Below, piece by piece: positions 14,001 through 24,404 of a stretch of 64,000 nt of DNA. The stretch is taken from positions 44,929,633 to 44,993,632 of the forward strand of contig NC_057768.1 of NCBI RefSeq assembly GCF_010389155.1. The letters are read 5' to 3'. Positions within the stretch are counted from its first letter, which is position 1. Each line of letters begins with the position of its first letter. A model generated the notes under the pieces. It had not been told where the DNA came from, made no database searches, and saw only the letters and a program-made list of their open reading frames with translations. Both the position numbers and the translations under genes were made by a program. Origin of the DNA: Erigeron canadensis. Taxonomy: Eukaryota; Streptophyta; Magnoliopsida; Asterales; Asteraceae.

Positions 14001-14340
14001 GCAAACATCATAATGTTAACATCATACAACATTTTTCCTTTTATAAGTTATGTATGTTCATAGACTTGCAAACAAGGTATCAAAGAGGTAGCCATATAGC
14101 CCCACTTCATCCATAAAAAAAGTCATAGTTATCTATCAGTCGAATAATTCAGGTTTTTTCCCCCTAGATAAACATTGACACTATCTTCATTTTATGTGTT
14201 TGGAAACATTTTTAATAGTAATTATAATGCAAATTTCATACAAGAACATGGGGTTTGCTTATGAATGATACAAAATGATCATATTGATATTACTTTTATC
14301 TCATAATATTATATATATATAAGACTCGAGTTAAGAAGTA
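11100..14340. other. Gene-free stretch after F-box copy 2, mostly insertion
   Basis: Comparison with unit 3 shows related sequence up to about 11735 (GCCGTACAAACGGAGGAGCA) and again from about 14065 (TATCAAAGAGGTAGCCATAT). The roughly 2.3 kb between them has no partner in unit 3. It holds a MITE at 12003-12295, a 23-base C run at 12842-12864 and AT-rich sequence. I see no gene; the 95-codon ORF at 13776-14063 has no recognisable features. Confidence 0.6.
12003..12295. mobile_element. MITE-like element with internal direct repeats
   Basis: The ends are inverted copies: GTTAATTTAGGTACA on the left, and GTTAATTTAGGAACA when the right end is reverse-complemented. Inside, a block of about 65 bases rich in GGTGGT/GATGATG (around 12060-12115) recurs around 12180-12233. 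No clear target duplication is visible. Confidence 0.5.
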
Positions 14341-14343
14341 CAT

Positions 14344-14920
14344 TTACTTGTTAACGTCATGACAATTTCTTCGTATTTGGACTTTAGTTCCAGTGAGAAT
14401 CTTGAGTCCTCCCATCCTGCTCATTGAGTAAGCAAATCCGCCCCTGAAGTCTTCAAGGCTGTTAGCATATTCATCGGTTAATTCATAGGTGTCACCACCA
14501 TAGCGCATCTGTTGGTCGACACCTATAACAGACTTGTTAGCCAGCACTCTTGAGCCAACACTCTTGAATAGTAAGAGTTGGTAAACTTGTGTGTTGGATT
14601 ATGTGGGTTCAGTTTAATGAGAGGGTTGGGCTGACCCAGTTTGACCTTCTTTGGACATTGCTTTTGCATGTAACTCAATGTTGTCAATTCCATGGTTGGA
14701 TCTGGTTTGTCAGTGTTATTGAAATTGTATAGCCTGTCTACAATGTTACTGCAACAGGTTCTTCCCATCATATGTCCTCCTAAAACACCCAAATACGATA
14801 AAGAGGTTAGAAAGAAAAGGAAAATGTTGGATCATGGCAAATTTGTGATAACAAAATGTTAGGGCAATGGCAAATATGTAACACATGTGCCTAGAAGTGT
14901 AACCATGTCTTACAAATCTA
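14344..14920 (-). pseudogene. Class III peroxidase relic (last exon only)
   Basis: This - strand fragment matches the last exon and intron 3 of the peroxidase at 24405-26314. It keeps GGHMMGRT with the proximal histidine and the C-terminal IRRNC region. A tandem duplication of about 14 bases (ACTCTTGAGCCA type) near 14550-14563 shifts the frame in the middle of the exon. Similarity reaches intron 3 and the last bases of exon 3 (CCTAGAAGTGTAACCATGTC), then stops at about 14920. Exons 1-2 and nearly all of exon 3 are absent. It is a truncated by-product of the tandem duplication and cannot encode a peroxidase. Confidence 0.9.
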
Positions 14921-14929
14921 TTATAGGAA

Positions 14930-17700
14930 TTGTATTTATATGATTTCCAATGAGATCATAAAAGAAGTATGTTAGAAAGAATTCACCTATACATTATTCT
15001 TGATTTCTTGGCATAATATTTAAAAGTTGAATATGTGAACTTATAATTCTGTATAACATAAAACTGTCATCAACATAATTTTTTTTTTTTTCTTAAAAGC
15101 TAAAATGATAATTAAAAAATGGGAAAATCAGATATGCTGTTAAGAGCAAGTTGTTGCCCTCACACTTCTTCTTTTTCAATTTGACATATGCTAAATTAAA
15201 TACCCCCCCCCCCCGAATTTCATATGCAGCAGCCGAGATTATCTGCTGTTAAAAAAATACTTTGTTCAGCATGCAAAATTTTATATTGATTAATGATTGG
15301 CAAGTTTCTATATATTTTTTACAAAAGTTTCTAAATTTATTAAACTACTTAAATTTTTTATATGTGAAATATTCTTTTCTTTTACCCTCAAAAGTCAATT
15401 AAGTTAATTGTTAAATTATTTTTTGAATGATTTATATTTATTAGTATCAATTTAAATTTAAACATTACACATTGTAAATAATTATTTATCATTATAAATT
15501 ATAACAAGTAATACTATATTAAATATTAATTTTCTTTTCAGTGAGCGAGGAAAGAACAAAAAAAGGCAATGGATATGTTTGTCAAAACTAGCTGTAACTT
15601 TTAGTTATGTAAGTTGTAGCTTTTAAGTGAAGCTGTTAGCTAGAACCTTATTTTTTAAAGGTATTTGACTGTGTTGATGTAACTTGAAAGTACAAAATGA
15701 CTAAAAAGGACAAAATCTTGTCATGCTTGTTGTAGTCTTTAGAGTTTAGATGGTTACTTAATTTCTAGTAGTTTTTTGAGTTTAGAATTTTTCTAAACAA
15801 TATAACGGTAAAGCCTAAAATATAATAATTGTAATAATATTAAATATATAATAATCGTAGTTAAATATACAAGACCTTAAAAAAAATGTGTGTTGTTTGT
15901 GCGTAGTGCAACTTGACACAAAGCTATCAATTTAATTGATTTATTAAACTATTATTTTTTTTCAAGATGAGGCAAATAAATAAAAGGAACGGTAAAAACT
16001 AACATTGATATGAATGAAAAAAAGAAATGTGATTTTTAAGAGAAAGATCGTTAGAATAACCATGCGTATTATATTATTTTATTATAAAGAATATAAAATT
16101 TTAATAGGGTAGATAAATGATGGTATCCTGTAGAAGAGTAGTACTGATATTTGCAATTTTACATGAGTGAAAATAAGGGTGTTTGTGTAAATATAAACTA
16201 TCAAAAGCTACATCTTCATTCAACGCTCATTCATATAGCGTTTCGTAGTAGAGCTTTTGGATATGTTTGGCATAAGTAGCTGTAACTTGTAGTTGTAGCT
16301 AATAGCTGTAGCTTTTTGTTGGAGCTGTAGCTTTTCATCGAAACTGTTACGAAAAGCTTTTGATTTTAAAAATATTTGGCATGATAACTGTAGCTGTTAC
16401 TTAACATATAAAATGACTATAAAGGACAAAATTAAATATAAAAATATGTCGTATTCACAAGTTTATTACATAAAAATACTAGGCGTCTTACATAAGCTTT
16501 ATAACATAAAACTACTAATTAAAGTATTCTTTGTTTATCAAACAGAATTAAAATGTATAGGAAATATTTTATTAACAGAAATATCAAACGATTACAAGCA
16601 CATTTTACACTTTATATATCATACATATATAGCCACACGTAGGAACAAAAGAACACACTAACATATAAACAAACTTTTATATAAATACCCCCACTTGATT
16701 CCTATCCACACAAAACTAGTATCTTCTTCACCAACTAAATTTTGATATATATACATATATCTTTTCATGACATCTTTTCCACGCACATACATTTAAAGAA
16801 ACTAATGTAAGTATTCTTTGTTTTTAAAGACGAGATGAATGAAGGATAATTAACCCTTTCAAAATAGTTAAACGATCGCCAATGTCATTACAAGCTCTAA
16901 TGCATAGTGCAATTCATGTTGTCAGTTAGTGAAGAAATAGGCTTATATTACTGGGTTTGTTTTTTTAATGGTTGTTCATTTTTTTTTTCTTTTTTGGGAT
17001 ACAAGAGTTATAGATACAAAATATACATACTCAAATATATATCTTTTTTAAAAACATAAAAACAGAAATATGATTATGAGATACAAGGGTGATTGTGTAA
17101 CTTTAACACTAAAAGCTGCAGCTTGAAATGGAACGTTGGTTACACCAACGTTTTGTTTAAGAGCTTTTCGAATCAAAATAAAAGCTACCGCTAATCCATC
17201 CAAACAAAATTTTTAAAATCATAGGAGCTTTTTATTTAAAAATAAAAGCTAAAGCTCCCTAAAAGCTTCCGCCAAACATACCCTTTAACATTAAAATAAA
17301 AGCTACAACTAATGCTTACCAAACAAAGCTTTTAATATAATAGGAGCTTTTGATTCAAATTAAAAAGCTAAAGCTAGGTTTATTGACGAAAGATAATAGG
17401 TTTATTCAAATTAAAAGCCAAACATAGCCAATATATTAGAAATTTGTTTATTGACGAAAGAGAGTAAATCAAAAGGATAGAAAGTGTAAAATATAGAAAG
17501 ACATAAGATTCATGTTTTTGCTATGTTATATCCAAAGTTGTAAAACTCCTACGAGTAATCCGAGTACCTAACCTATTTCATCGAGTCTAATCCGAGTCAT
17601 GAGTTTTTACATAAAAAATGATAAGAAACTATCAACAAATCCAATGTTTAAACAAGTATAGCAAAATAATCGAGTTGAAAAAGATTGTTTGAATATCATC
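14930..17700. other. Gene-free stretch between tandem units 2 and 3
   Basis: The first part (to about 15540) is the unit tail shared with 4620-5450. The rest is AT-rich transposon-like sequence described separately. I see no gene; the 82-codon ORF at 16413-16661 lies inside repeat-like sequence. Confidence 0.55.
15571..17429. mobile_element. Nested hAT/Harbinger-like MITE cluster
   Basis: Outer ends read GGATATGTTTG (15571) and CCAAACATAGCC (to 17429). A second pair, GGATATGTTTGGCA (16259) and GCCAAACATACCC (to 17283), lies inside. Repeated AGCTGTAGCTTTT / AAAAGCTA motifs face each other across the region. Clear target duplications are not visible, so exact limits and class are uncertain. 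Confidence 0.45.
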
Positions 17701-17719
17701 TCCCTTTAAACTTACCAGT

Positions 17720-17799
17720 TACCAACGTACCATTAGGGATACTCTTATGTAGTCACGAGTAAATCTATTTTAGGGTTCAAACAACCCCCATTGATTCAG
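17720..17799 (+). promoter_or_regulatory. Probable 5' UTR exon of F-box copy 3
   Basis: The sequence is nearly identical to 6260-6327 and ends TTGATTCAG before GT. The inferred intron is 17800-18690, ending TTGCAG. Conservation of this block upstream of two copies supports a shared, transcribed leader; no TATA box is assigned. Confidence 0.45.
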
Positions 17800-18703
17800 G
17801 TATTCTCTTTCAACCGCTCTTCTTCTTCTTATTATTATTGTTTATTGATTTATATAATAATTTCAATCACCTTTTTTTTTGTGTGGCTAAATTAGGGCTA
17901 GTTCTTTTTTACCAATTCTCCTGAATTAAAATGGAGTTTTCTATGTTTACTAGCTATATATGTTGAGAACAAACCTAAGTATATGTATGTTCTACATTAA
18001 AATTTAAGTTAAAAAAAAAATAGAAGTAATCTTTATGTGTGTGTGGACTGTGTTTAGTAAAATAAATTTGGAAATGAGGTTATTTATCTAAACTTCCACA
18101 TTTCTATTACTTTTAGTTCAACCAGTTTACTTCCATTACACTTTTTTTTTTTTTACTTTCAAGTAACTCTTGTGATGTGTTGATATCGTTCAGCGGGTAA
18201 AAAGCTTACAACGTGAAAGGTTATGAAAAATTATATTGTTAAAAAGAGGCAAAATGAAAAGGATGTTGTATTGTTAGATATTCAACTTTTATGGTTTTCG
18301 GTCGAAGTTCTACGACAACCATATACTTTTCTTTTTGTTTCATTTTAACCATTAATTTTAGAAAGCCACGTCAGATGTAAAAAGCTCAAATGTTGCTACT
18401 AACGATACAATTTTTCAAAGGACAATGGTTACTTGGAACTAAAAGAGTTTAAATAGTCATAGGGAGACATGCCGTAAAAGTATGTTGTTATCTTAGCCTT
18501 AGATACTTTGCCCTTAAGAATAAAATGAAAATTACAGGCACATATCGGCCTCCTCGTTGATATTGTTTCTTAACGCGAGCTCTATAGTTAGTTGTCTTTG
18601 TGTAATCAACATTTGTAAAGAAGTATGTTATTTTACTTTCTACTCTATTACCCAAGAAATTGATTTGTTTATTTACATTTGTAGTTGCAGGCCATTCTTT
18701 GAT

Positions 18704-18789
18704 ATGGTACTACATTGTAGTTTATGAAGCTGCAAGACGACAAGGTGTATCAGAGAAAATGGACTTTGATCACGAGAATGTCAGATTAG
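18704..18789 (+). promoter_or_regulatory. Two upstream ORFs in the leader of F-box copy 3
   Basis: After the inferred leader acceptor at 18690, an ATG at 18704 opens an 8-codon uORF ending TGA at 18725-18727. A second ATG at 18724 opens a 22-codon frame that overlaps the main start (18759) and ends TAG at 18787-18789. If present in the transcript, they should lower translation of the main frame. Confidence 0.45.
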
Positions 18790-21700
18790 TTGTGAATGAA
18801 GATAGATTGAGCAGTTTGCCTGATGAACTTATTCATCATATTCTCTCTTGTATTGATGACACCAAGTTTGTTGTTCAAACATGTTTGCTGCTGTCTCCAA
18901 GATGGCAGTTTCTCTGGAAGTCATTGCCTCGTCTCAGCTTTTATAGTGGTCGTTTCCCTACTCTACCTAAATTCTCCAAGTTTGTGACCAATGTTCTCTC
19001 TCGTCGCAACAATCACGTGGAAGTGTCTTCGGTAAAGCTAAAATACAGTGGAGCAGCCAGTCAAGCGTTTGTGAAGAAGATCGCAAATTATGCGTTTTCT
19101 CACAATGTCCAAGAATTAATCGTCATTAGTTGGCCCAAAAACTACTATGAATACCCTCTTTGCCTTTTTAGCTCTACTTCTCTTAAGCATTTCACTTTCA
19201 GCAGCGAGCTACTTGATCCTGACTTTACACCTAAAATGCCTAAGACACCTTGGAACTTTCCCGCATTAACTACTTTGCATCTCAGTGAAATCACATTGTG
19301 TGAGGATAAGCGTGAATACTTTGATCTCTTTTCCAATTGTGTGAACTTGAAGAACCTTTCTTTGTCAAGTTTCAGGGTCCAGGCTAAGGTATTTGACATC
19401 ATTTCCCCTCGACTTTCCAGTCTTTTGCTTAGCAAAAAAAAGTGTACAACTGTTATCAATGTGATTGCACCTCAACTTGAAAATCTTACTATAATTAATT
19501 GCTCCATCAATCACTTGGATGCGGCACCTGGACTTTCATCTTTTGTCTACTCTGGTGAAGCTCCTCTAAAGTGGTTTAAAGGTAGTTTCCATTTTCTAAA
19601 CAAAGTGAGTGTCTGTTTTTCCTTCTGGCGTTCAAACATGTTGTATCGTGAGGAAGATGCCCGTGAGACTATCAGCATGCTTCAAGAGCTCCAGAGTGTC
19701 AAATTTCTTACGCTTAACTTTGACATTGTTGAGGTATGTTGATATCTTATCAATCGTTTATGAGATATTTTGAAGAAATTCGGGACTTAAAACACGCCAT
19801 TCAGTTTTAGAAAATCAATCTCGCACTTCATTGTCAAAAAATAAAGAAAAAAACTTGTAATGATGAATATCTGGATTCCATGAAACGAATTATTTTTAGC
19901 GTAATCACATATGCATCATTTATCACATACAGAGCAGCTTGTGATGATTCTTAAACCCTAATCTGAGGTGATTACAGTTATGCTCTAATAGTCTCATTTT
20001 TAGAGGTGCTAGTGCTTATTTCTCTGGGAGAGATTGCCTAAAACTTAGGTTGTTCCACACATCGAACATATTCTTCGCACTTGTTCATTGCCTATTAATT
20101 ATTACCTAACACCCCATCATTAGCATAAAAGGTAATATATGATGGTTGATATAAAGCAGAAAAGAAGCTGACTCATATGATACAAAACTATATGCAGATG
20201 CCTGAGTTAATTTAGTGAAGGGTGAACACATCTTTCTATTATGTTAAGAAAAATTCTTATTAGAAAAGGGATACATAGGTTATGCATCTTTGATGTATGT
20301 TTTTTATGTGATTTTCATGCAGTGCCTTTCTGCGTATCCGGATTTGCTGTCGCACCTTCCTTCACCTTTTAGCAACTTGATTTGCTTAACTATAGACCCC
20401 AACATGAGGAGGGATGCATACAAAGTAAACATGTCTACTGAAGCTAGAAACTTCTTGCTTGAGAACTCTCCAAGTGCAATGTTCATCATGGATATACCCG
20501 AGGTATTTATCAAGTGCTCTTCATGCAAACCCGTTATTGGTTCAGTGGGTCTAATAGAACCCCAAATTGAACAAAGGAATTGATAAATATAATTGCTGTA
20601 ACAGAAATATTACAGGATAGTAGACCCAATTTGAGATTGGTTAATCTCCAAGAACAAAGGTAATTGATACCCAATTTAGATAATATAAACTTGGACAAAA
20701 CCTAAAACTAGAACAAAGGTTATAAATATGCATTAACAGGATAATAATAACTAGCCCTTTCAGCTACCCATTCACCCACTATCCGCCTTTTTCGATAACC
20801 ACTTTGAACAACTTTTGGAATTCTATCAATACACCCCTGCCGTACAAACAACTTGTCCTTAAGTTGAAAATCTGTTACTTGTGCTAAGCCATCCTCCATT
20901 TCCTTTTAGGCTGACCCGCTTCATAAACCCATCCGTTAGCTAAAGCGGATCGCGAAGGCCTAGCAATACTTTTGTCTTTTGCATATGGCTCCACCTTAAT
21001 GATCATCTGATAGCACGTTTGATTTCAGTGATTTCCCATTTATCATGCGTGTTCCTTTCAATCGCAAATGGTTGTTTAGAGTCGATATTCCCTAACTCTT
21101 CCCCCGATTCCAACAATTTGGATGCTAGGATTTGCCAGTGCTTCTCAGAATCAAATATGTGTGCAAGATTCCAGGGGTGGATGACTTCATCTCCGGCCAC
21201 TAAAAAAAGGAAGTCCAAGTTTTGGCCAAGATTAACCGATAACCACCGAGTTTGACCGAGATTAGACCAAGCCGGGATTATGGCCCGATAATCAGTTTTT
21301 TGTATCAGTCTACTTCCTATATCCGATATATTTTCGGTATCTTGACTGAGATGGGCGAGATTTACAACACTGCGTCTAATAGTGCTGTAATGGTCAATAA
21401 CTGGGCCTAGATAACCGAAATCTGGGTGGTAAGTGCCATCCATATTCCAGTCAATGGAGCCAATGATAGAACCCCCAAATTGAACAAAGGAATTGAAATT
21501 GATAGATTTAATTGCTTTAAGAAAAATACAGGATAGTAGACCCAATTCGAGATGGGTTAAAATCCAAGAATAAAGGTAATTGATACCTAATTTAAATAAT
21601 ATAAACTCTCAAACTAGAATAAAGGATATAAATATGCATTAACAGGATAATAACTGCTAGCTCTTTCAGCTACCCATTTACCCACTATCCCCCTTTTTCA

Positions 21701-22648
21701 ATAACCGCTTTGAACAACTTTTGGGAATCTATCAGGGTCATAATTCATAACCCGCGTAATGATCTTGGTTGGTAGGTTTACTAACATAATGTCAATATTG
21801 ATTGTCATGGTTTCTTATGGAAATTTGAAACTTCTGGTTTGGCTCTTATCTATCCACAAATGATGCTAATCTGACTTTACAACATATGAACAATATCTAG
21901 AATCGTCTAGAAATATTATTTTGTGGCACTGTGAAAGAACATATTGAATATATAATCACGAAGGATCTGAGATTGATGTCAGGTTTTTACTTTGAGGCCA
22001 TTTTCTCTCATTTTACAGGAACCACCTACAAAAGCAATGATCGCAAAACAGGCCAGGGAGATGAAAAGAGCCAAACTGATTGCAGATATTGAGCGTTGTA
22101 TGACAGAATTGAAAACTTCACTAGAACAGGTAAATACGGTCCTTGTTGAGAGAAAAGAAGCAGCGGAAAAGACAAAAGTAGCTCTTGAGAACATTATTCC
22201 GGAAGTAAAGGTATGGACCAAGAAAACGATAACGAAAAGTGAGCCTGAGCAACCAACAGAATCTGCTGAGAGTCGGAAGGTTTTGGGTGGACTGATGACC
22301 AAGTTTCTTGCTCGGGTCAAGAAGATGGAAAAACTAGTTATGCAATATGATGACCTCTCTGTAGACATTCGTTCAAAGAAGGAATATGTTATATTATTAT
22401 TTGAAAAGTTGCCTAAGCGACAGAGGGCGGAGATGGAAACACGCTACGCTCGTCAACTCGAAGAAGCAGAAATTCTCTCTGTTCATCTACACTCAACATA
22501 TGAAGATGCATATAACTATCTAGAGGAAATGCTTGGTGATGTTACTGAATGTATATCTGGTTGCAACTCAACATGTCAAGACGTATCCAGTAGCAAACTT
22601 CCTTTGGCATCACAACCATCTTCCTCTACTTCAGCCATTGTAAGTTAG
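18759..22648 (+). CDS. F-box/LRR-like protein with C-terminal coiled coil (intact copy 3)
   Basis: The model has exons 18759-19733, 20323-20502 and 22019-22648, all phase 0, giving about 594 aa. An N-terminal F-box (residues ~14-50, LSSLPDELIHHILSCIDD) should bind SKP1 in an SCF ubiquitin ligase. Residues ~60-385 resemble the degenerate leucine-rich repeats of plant F-box/FBD-type proteins and probably bind the substrate. Exon 3 adds a ~209-aa, lysine/glutamate-rich, predicted coiled coil (EPPTKAMIAKQAREMKRAK onward, then RQLEEAE). I see no typical FBD signature. The start is the conserved MDFDHENV; an in-frame upstream extension exists (ORF from 18660) but crosses the inferred splice acceptor. 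The end has an optional GTAAGT donor just before the stop. This is the only unbroken member of the array. Target and function are unknown. Confidence 0.8.
20552..21734 (-). mobile_element. Small non-autonomous LTR element in intron 2 of F-box copy 3
   Basis: The LTRs are 20552-20828 and 21464-21734 (about 270-277 bp). The right one starts TGATAGAACC and ends CTATCA; the left one starts with the decayed TAATAGAACC. A 5-bp duplication GGGTC flanks the element (20547-20551 and 21735-21739), and copy 1 has the uninterrupted site TTCAGTGGGTCATAATTC near 2175. The internal 635 bp carry a 180-codon - strand ORF (21003-21545), gag-like only in position, with no protease, integrase or reverse transcriptase. 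Total length is about 1.18 kb, in the range of small TRIM-like elements. The LTRs differ at many sites, so the insertion is old. Confidence 0.85.
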
Positions 22649-22856
22649 TGATTCTATAGTTCAGACTTCATATAATCGTACTCCAAAGCTTATATCTTTG
22701 TGGGTTTGTGGCTTTCTATCACACAATAATGTCAGATTAATGCACTGTCCATGGTTGTTGACTCCTAGTTTTCAACTTGACTCAAAAACTTGATTTTTTT
22801 ACTCTGACTTGAAACTAAATTCAATTGGTAAGAGTCAGAACATTACAATATTAGAT

Positions 22857-23186
22857 AAATATATATATATATATATAATAGGGTAACACTCCGGTGAGAA
22901 CACTTTTAAAATAAGAACGGTGACAACACATTGATCCGTCAAAATTGAAAAAGTCACGTTTTTTGTATTGTGCATCCATCTTGGATGCATATTCATCAAA
23001 ATGATGCATCCAGTAAAAACGTGATTTTTTTGATTTTGACGGATCAATGTGTTGTTGAACACTTAAATAATGATAATTAGTTATACACTATGTTAGTTTT
23101 ATGGACTTTTAATGCATCAAAATGTAGTTTTTAAGTGTTCTCACCGTGTTCTTATTTTAAGACTGTTCTTATTTGATTGTCCCCCA
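22857..23186. mobile_element. Foldback repeat downstream of F-box copy 3
   Basis: After a TA repeat (about 22858-22877), the block 22918-22966 (ACACATTGATCCGTCAAAAT) is matched in inverse at 23016-23056 (ATTTTGACGGATCAATGTGT). An outer pair also exists: GTGAGAACACTTTTAAAATA near 22893 and AAGTGTTCTCACC with TTCTTATTTTAAG near 23130. Copies 1 and 2 lack it at the matching place. The transposon class is unknown. Confidence 0.55.
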
Positions 23187-24404
23187 ATTATACAAGTATA
23201 TGGTACAAAAATAATATAAAATATTAAGCTAAAAATATAAGAATACTATTGAAACAAAATCAAATTTAAAAGCATATAAAGATATTACGTGTAAAATTTT
23301 AAAAATTAAAAACCTTTTTTAATTGTGACTTACACCGACTCAGACGAGTCCGGAGCAAAATCGAGTCATCTACCGGTCGCCTCATTTTCATTTTATTTTG
23401 ACTTGACTCGTACGAGTTTGAGTACTATGGCATGCTTTGCATGAACTACTCACCCAGGTAACCATTCTTTGGCTTTCATCTAATTACTTGAGTGTTGCTA
23501 ACATTGTTAATGTCATCTTCCCACAGCCTCGACCTTGAGTATCAATCCTTAGCCATGAACCATCCACCCAGGTAAGCATTTCCTTGGTCTATCTAATCGT
23601 TGTACATCAGATGCTCTTTTGGTCGATTTGTTCTCTTTGTTTTATCCATTGCATACATCTTGAACTTATGTACCAGTTCAAATATTTCTATTAGAGATTT
23701 CGTTAAAATTGAATATGCAAGTACCGTGATTTTTTCAGAGACGCCAAAGATCATGACGGTATAAATATGCTCCTCCCCGCATATTTCATACATTTTCCCA
23801 TGGAAAAGTCAGAGTTATCATCAAAATTGACTTGGTTGGGGTTGTTCTTGAATCTTAGTCTTTTTTTTTTTTGTGCTGTTAAACTTTTATTTACTAGGAG
23901 CGTTTTCTTTACATGATTATATGATGCCATTTTGTACGCAATTTTTGTGGAGATGGTACTTTAACTATTTTAGTAGAAAAGCTAAAATCTCAATGTCCAA
24001 CTCCTGGAGTTAAGTTTAGCCGAACAAACATAGGAGCACGAACACTTACATGAACCAAGTTTTGTATAGTTTTCATTCGTTTAAGTTTAAAAGGACACAT
24101 AGTTACTTACAAAAAAGTCAAATAGCCTTACAAACAGGGAATCAAAGAGGTAGCCAAATAGCCGCACTTGATCCATGAAAAAAAGTCACAGTTACTTACA
24201 AAAAGCGAAAGATTCAGGTTTTTCACCTAGATAAACATTGACACTATTTTACATACTATATGTGTTTGGAAACATGTTTAGTAATAATTGATAATGCAAA
24301 CTTCATACGAGAACATGGGTTTGCTTATGAATAATACAAAATGATCATATTGATCTTACTTTTATCTCATAATATATAAATAAGACTCGAATTAAGAAGT
24401 ACAT

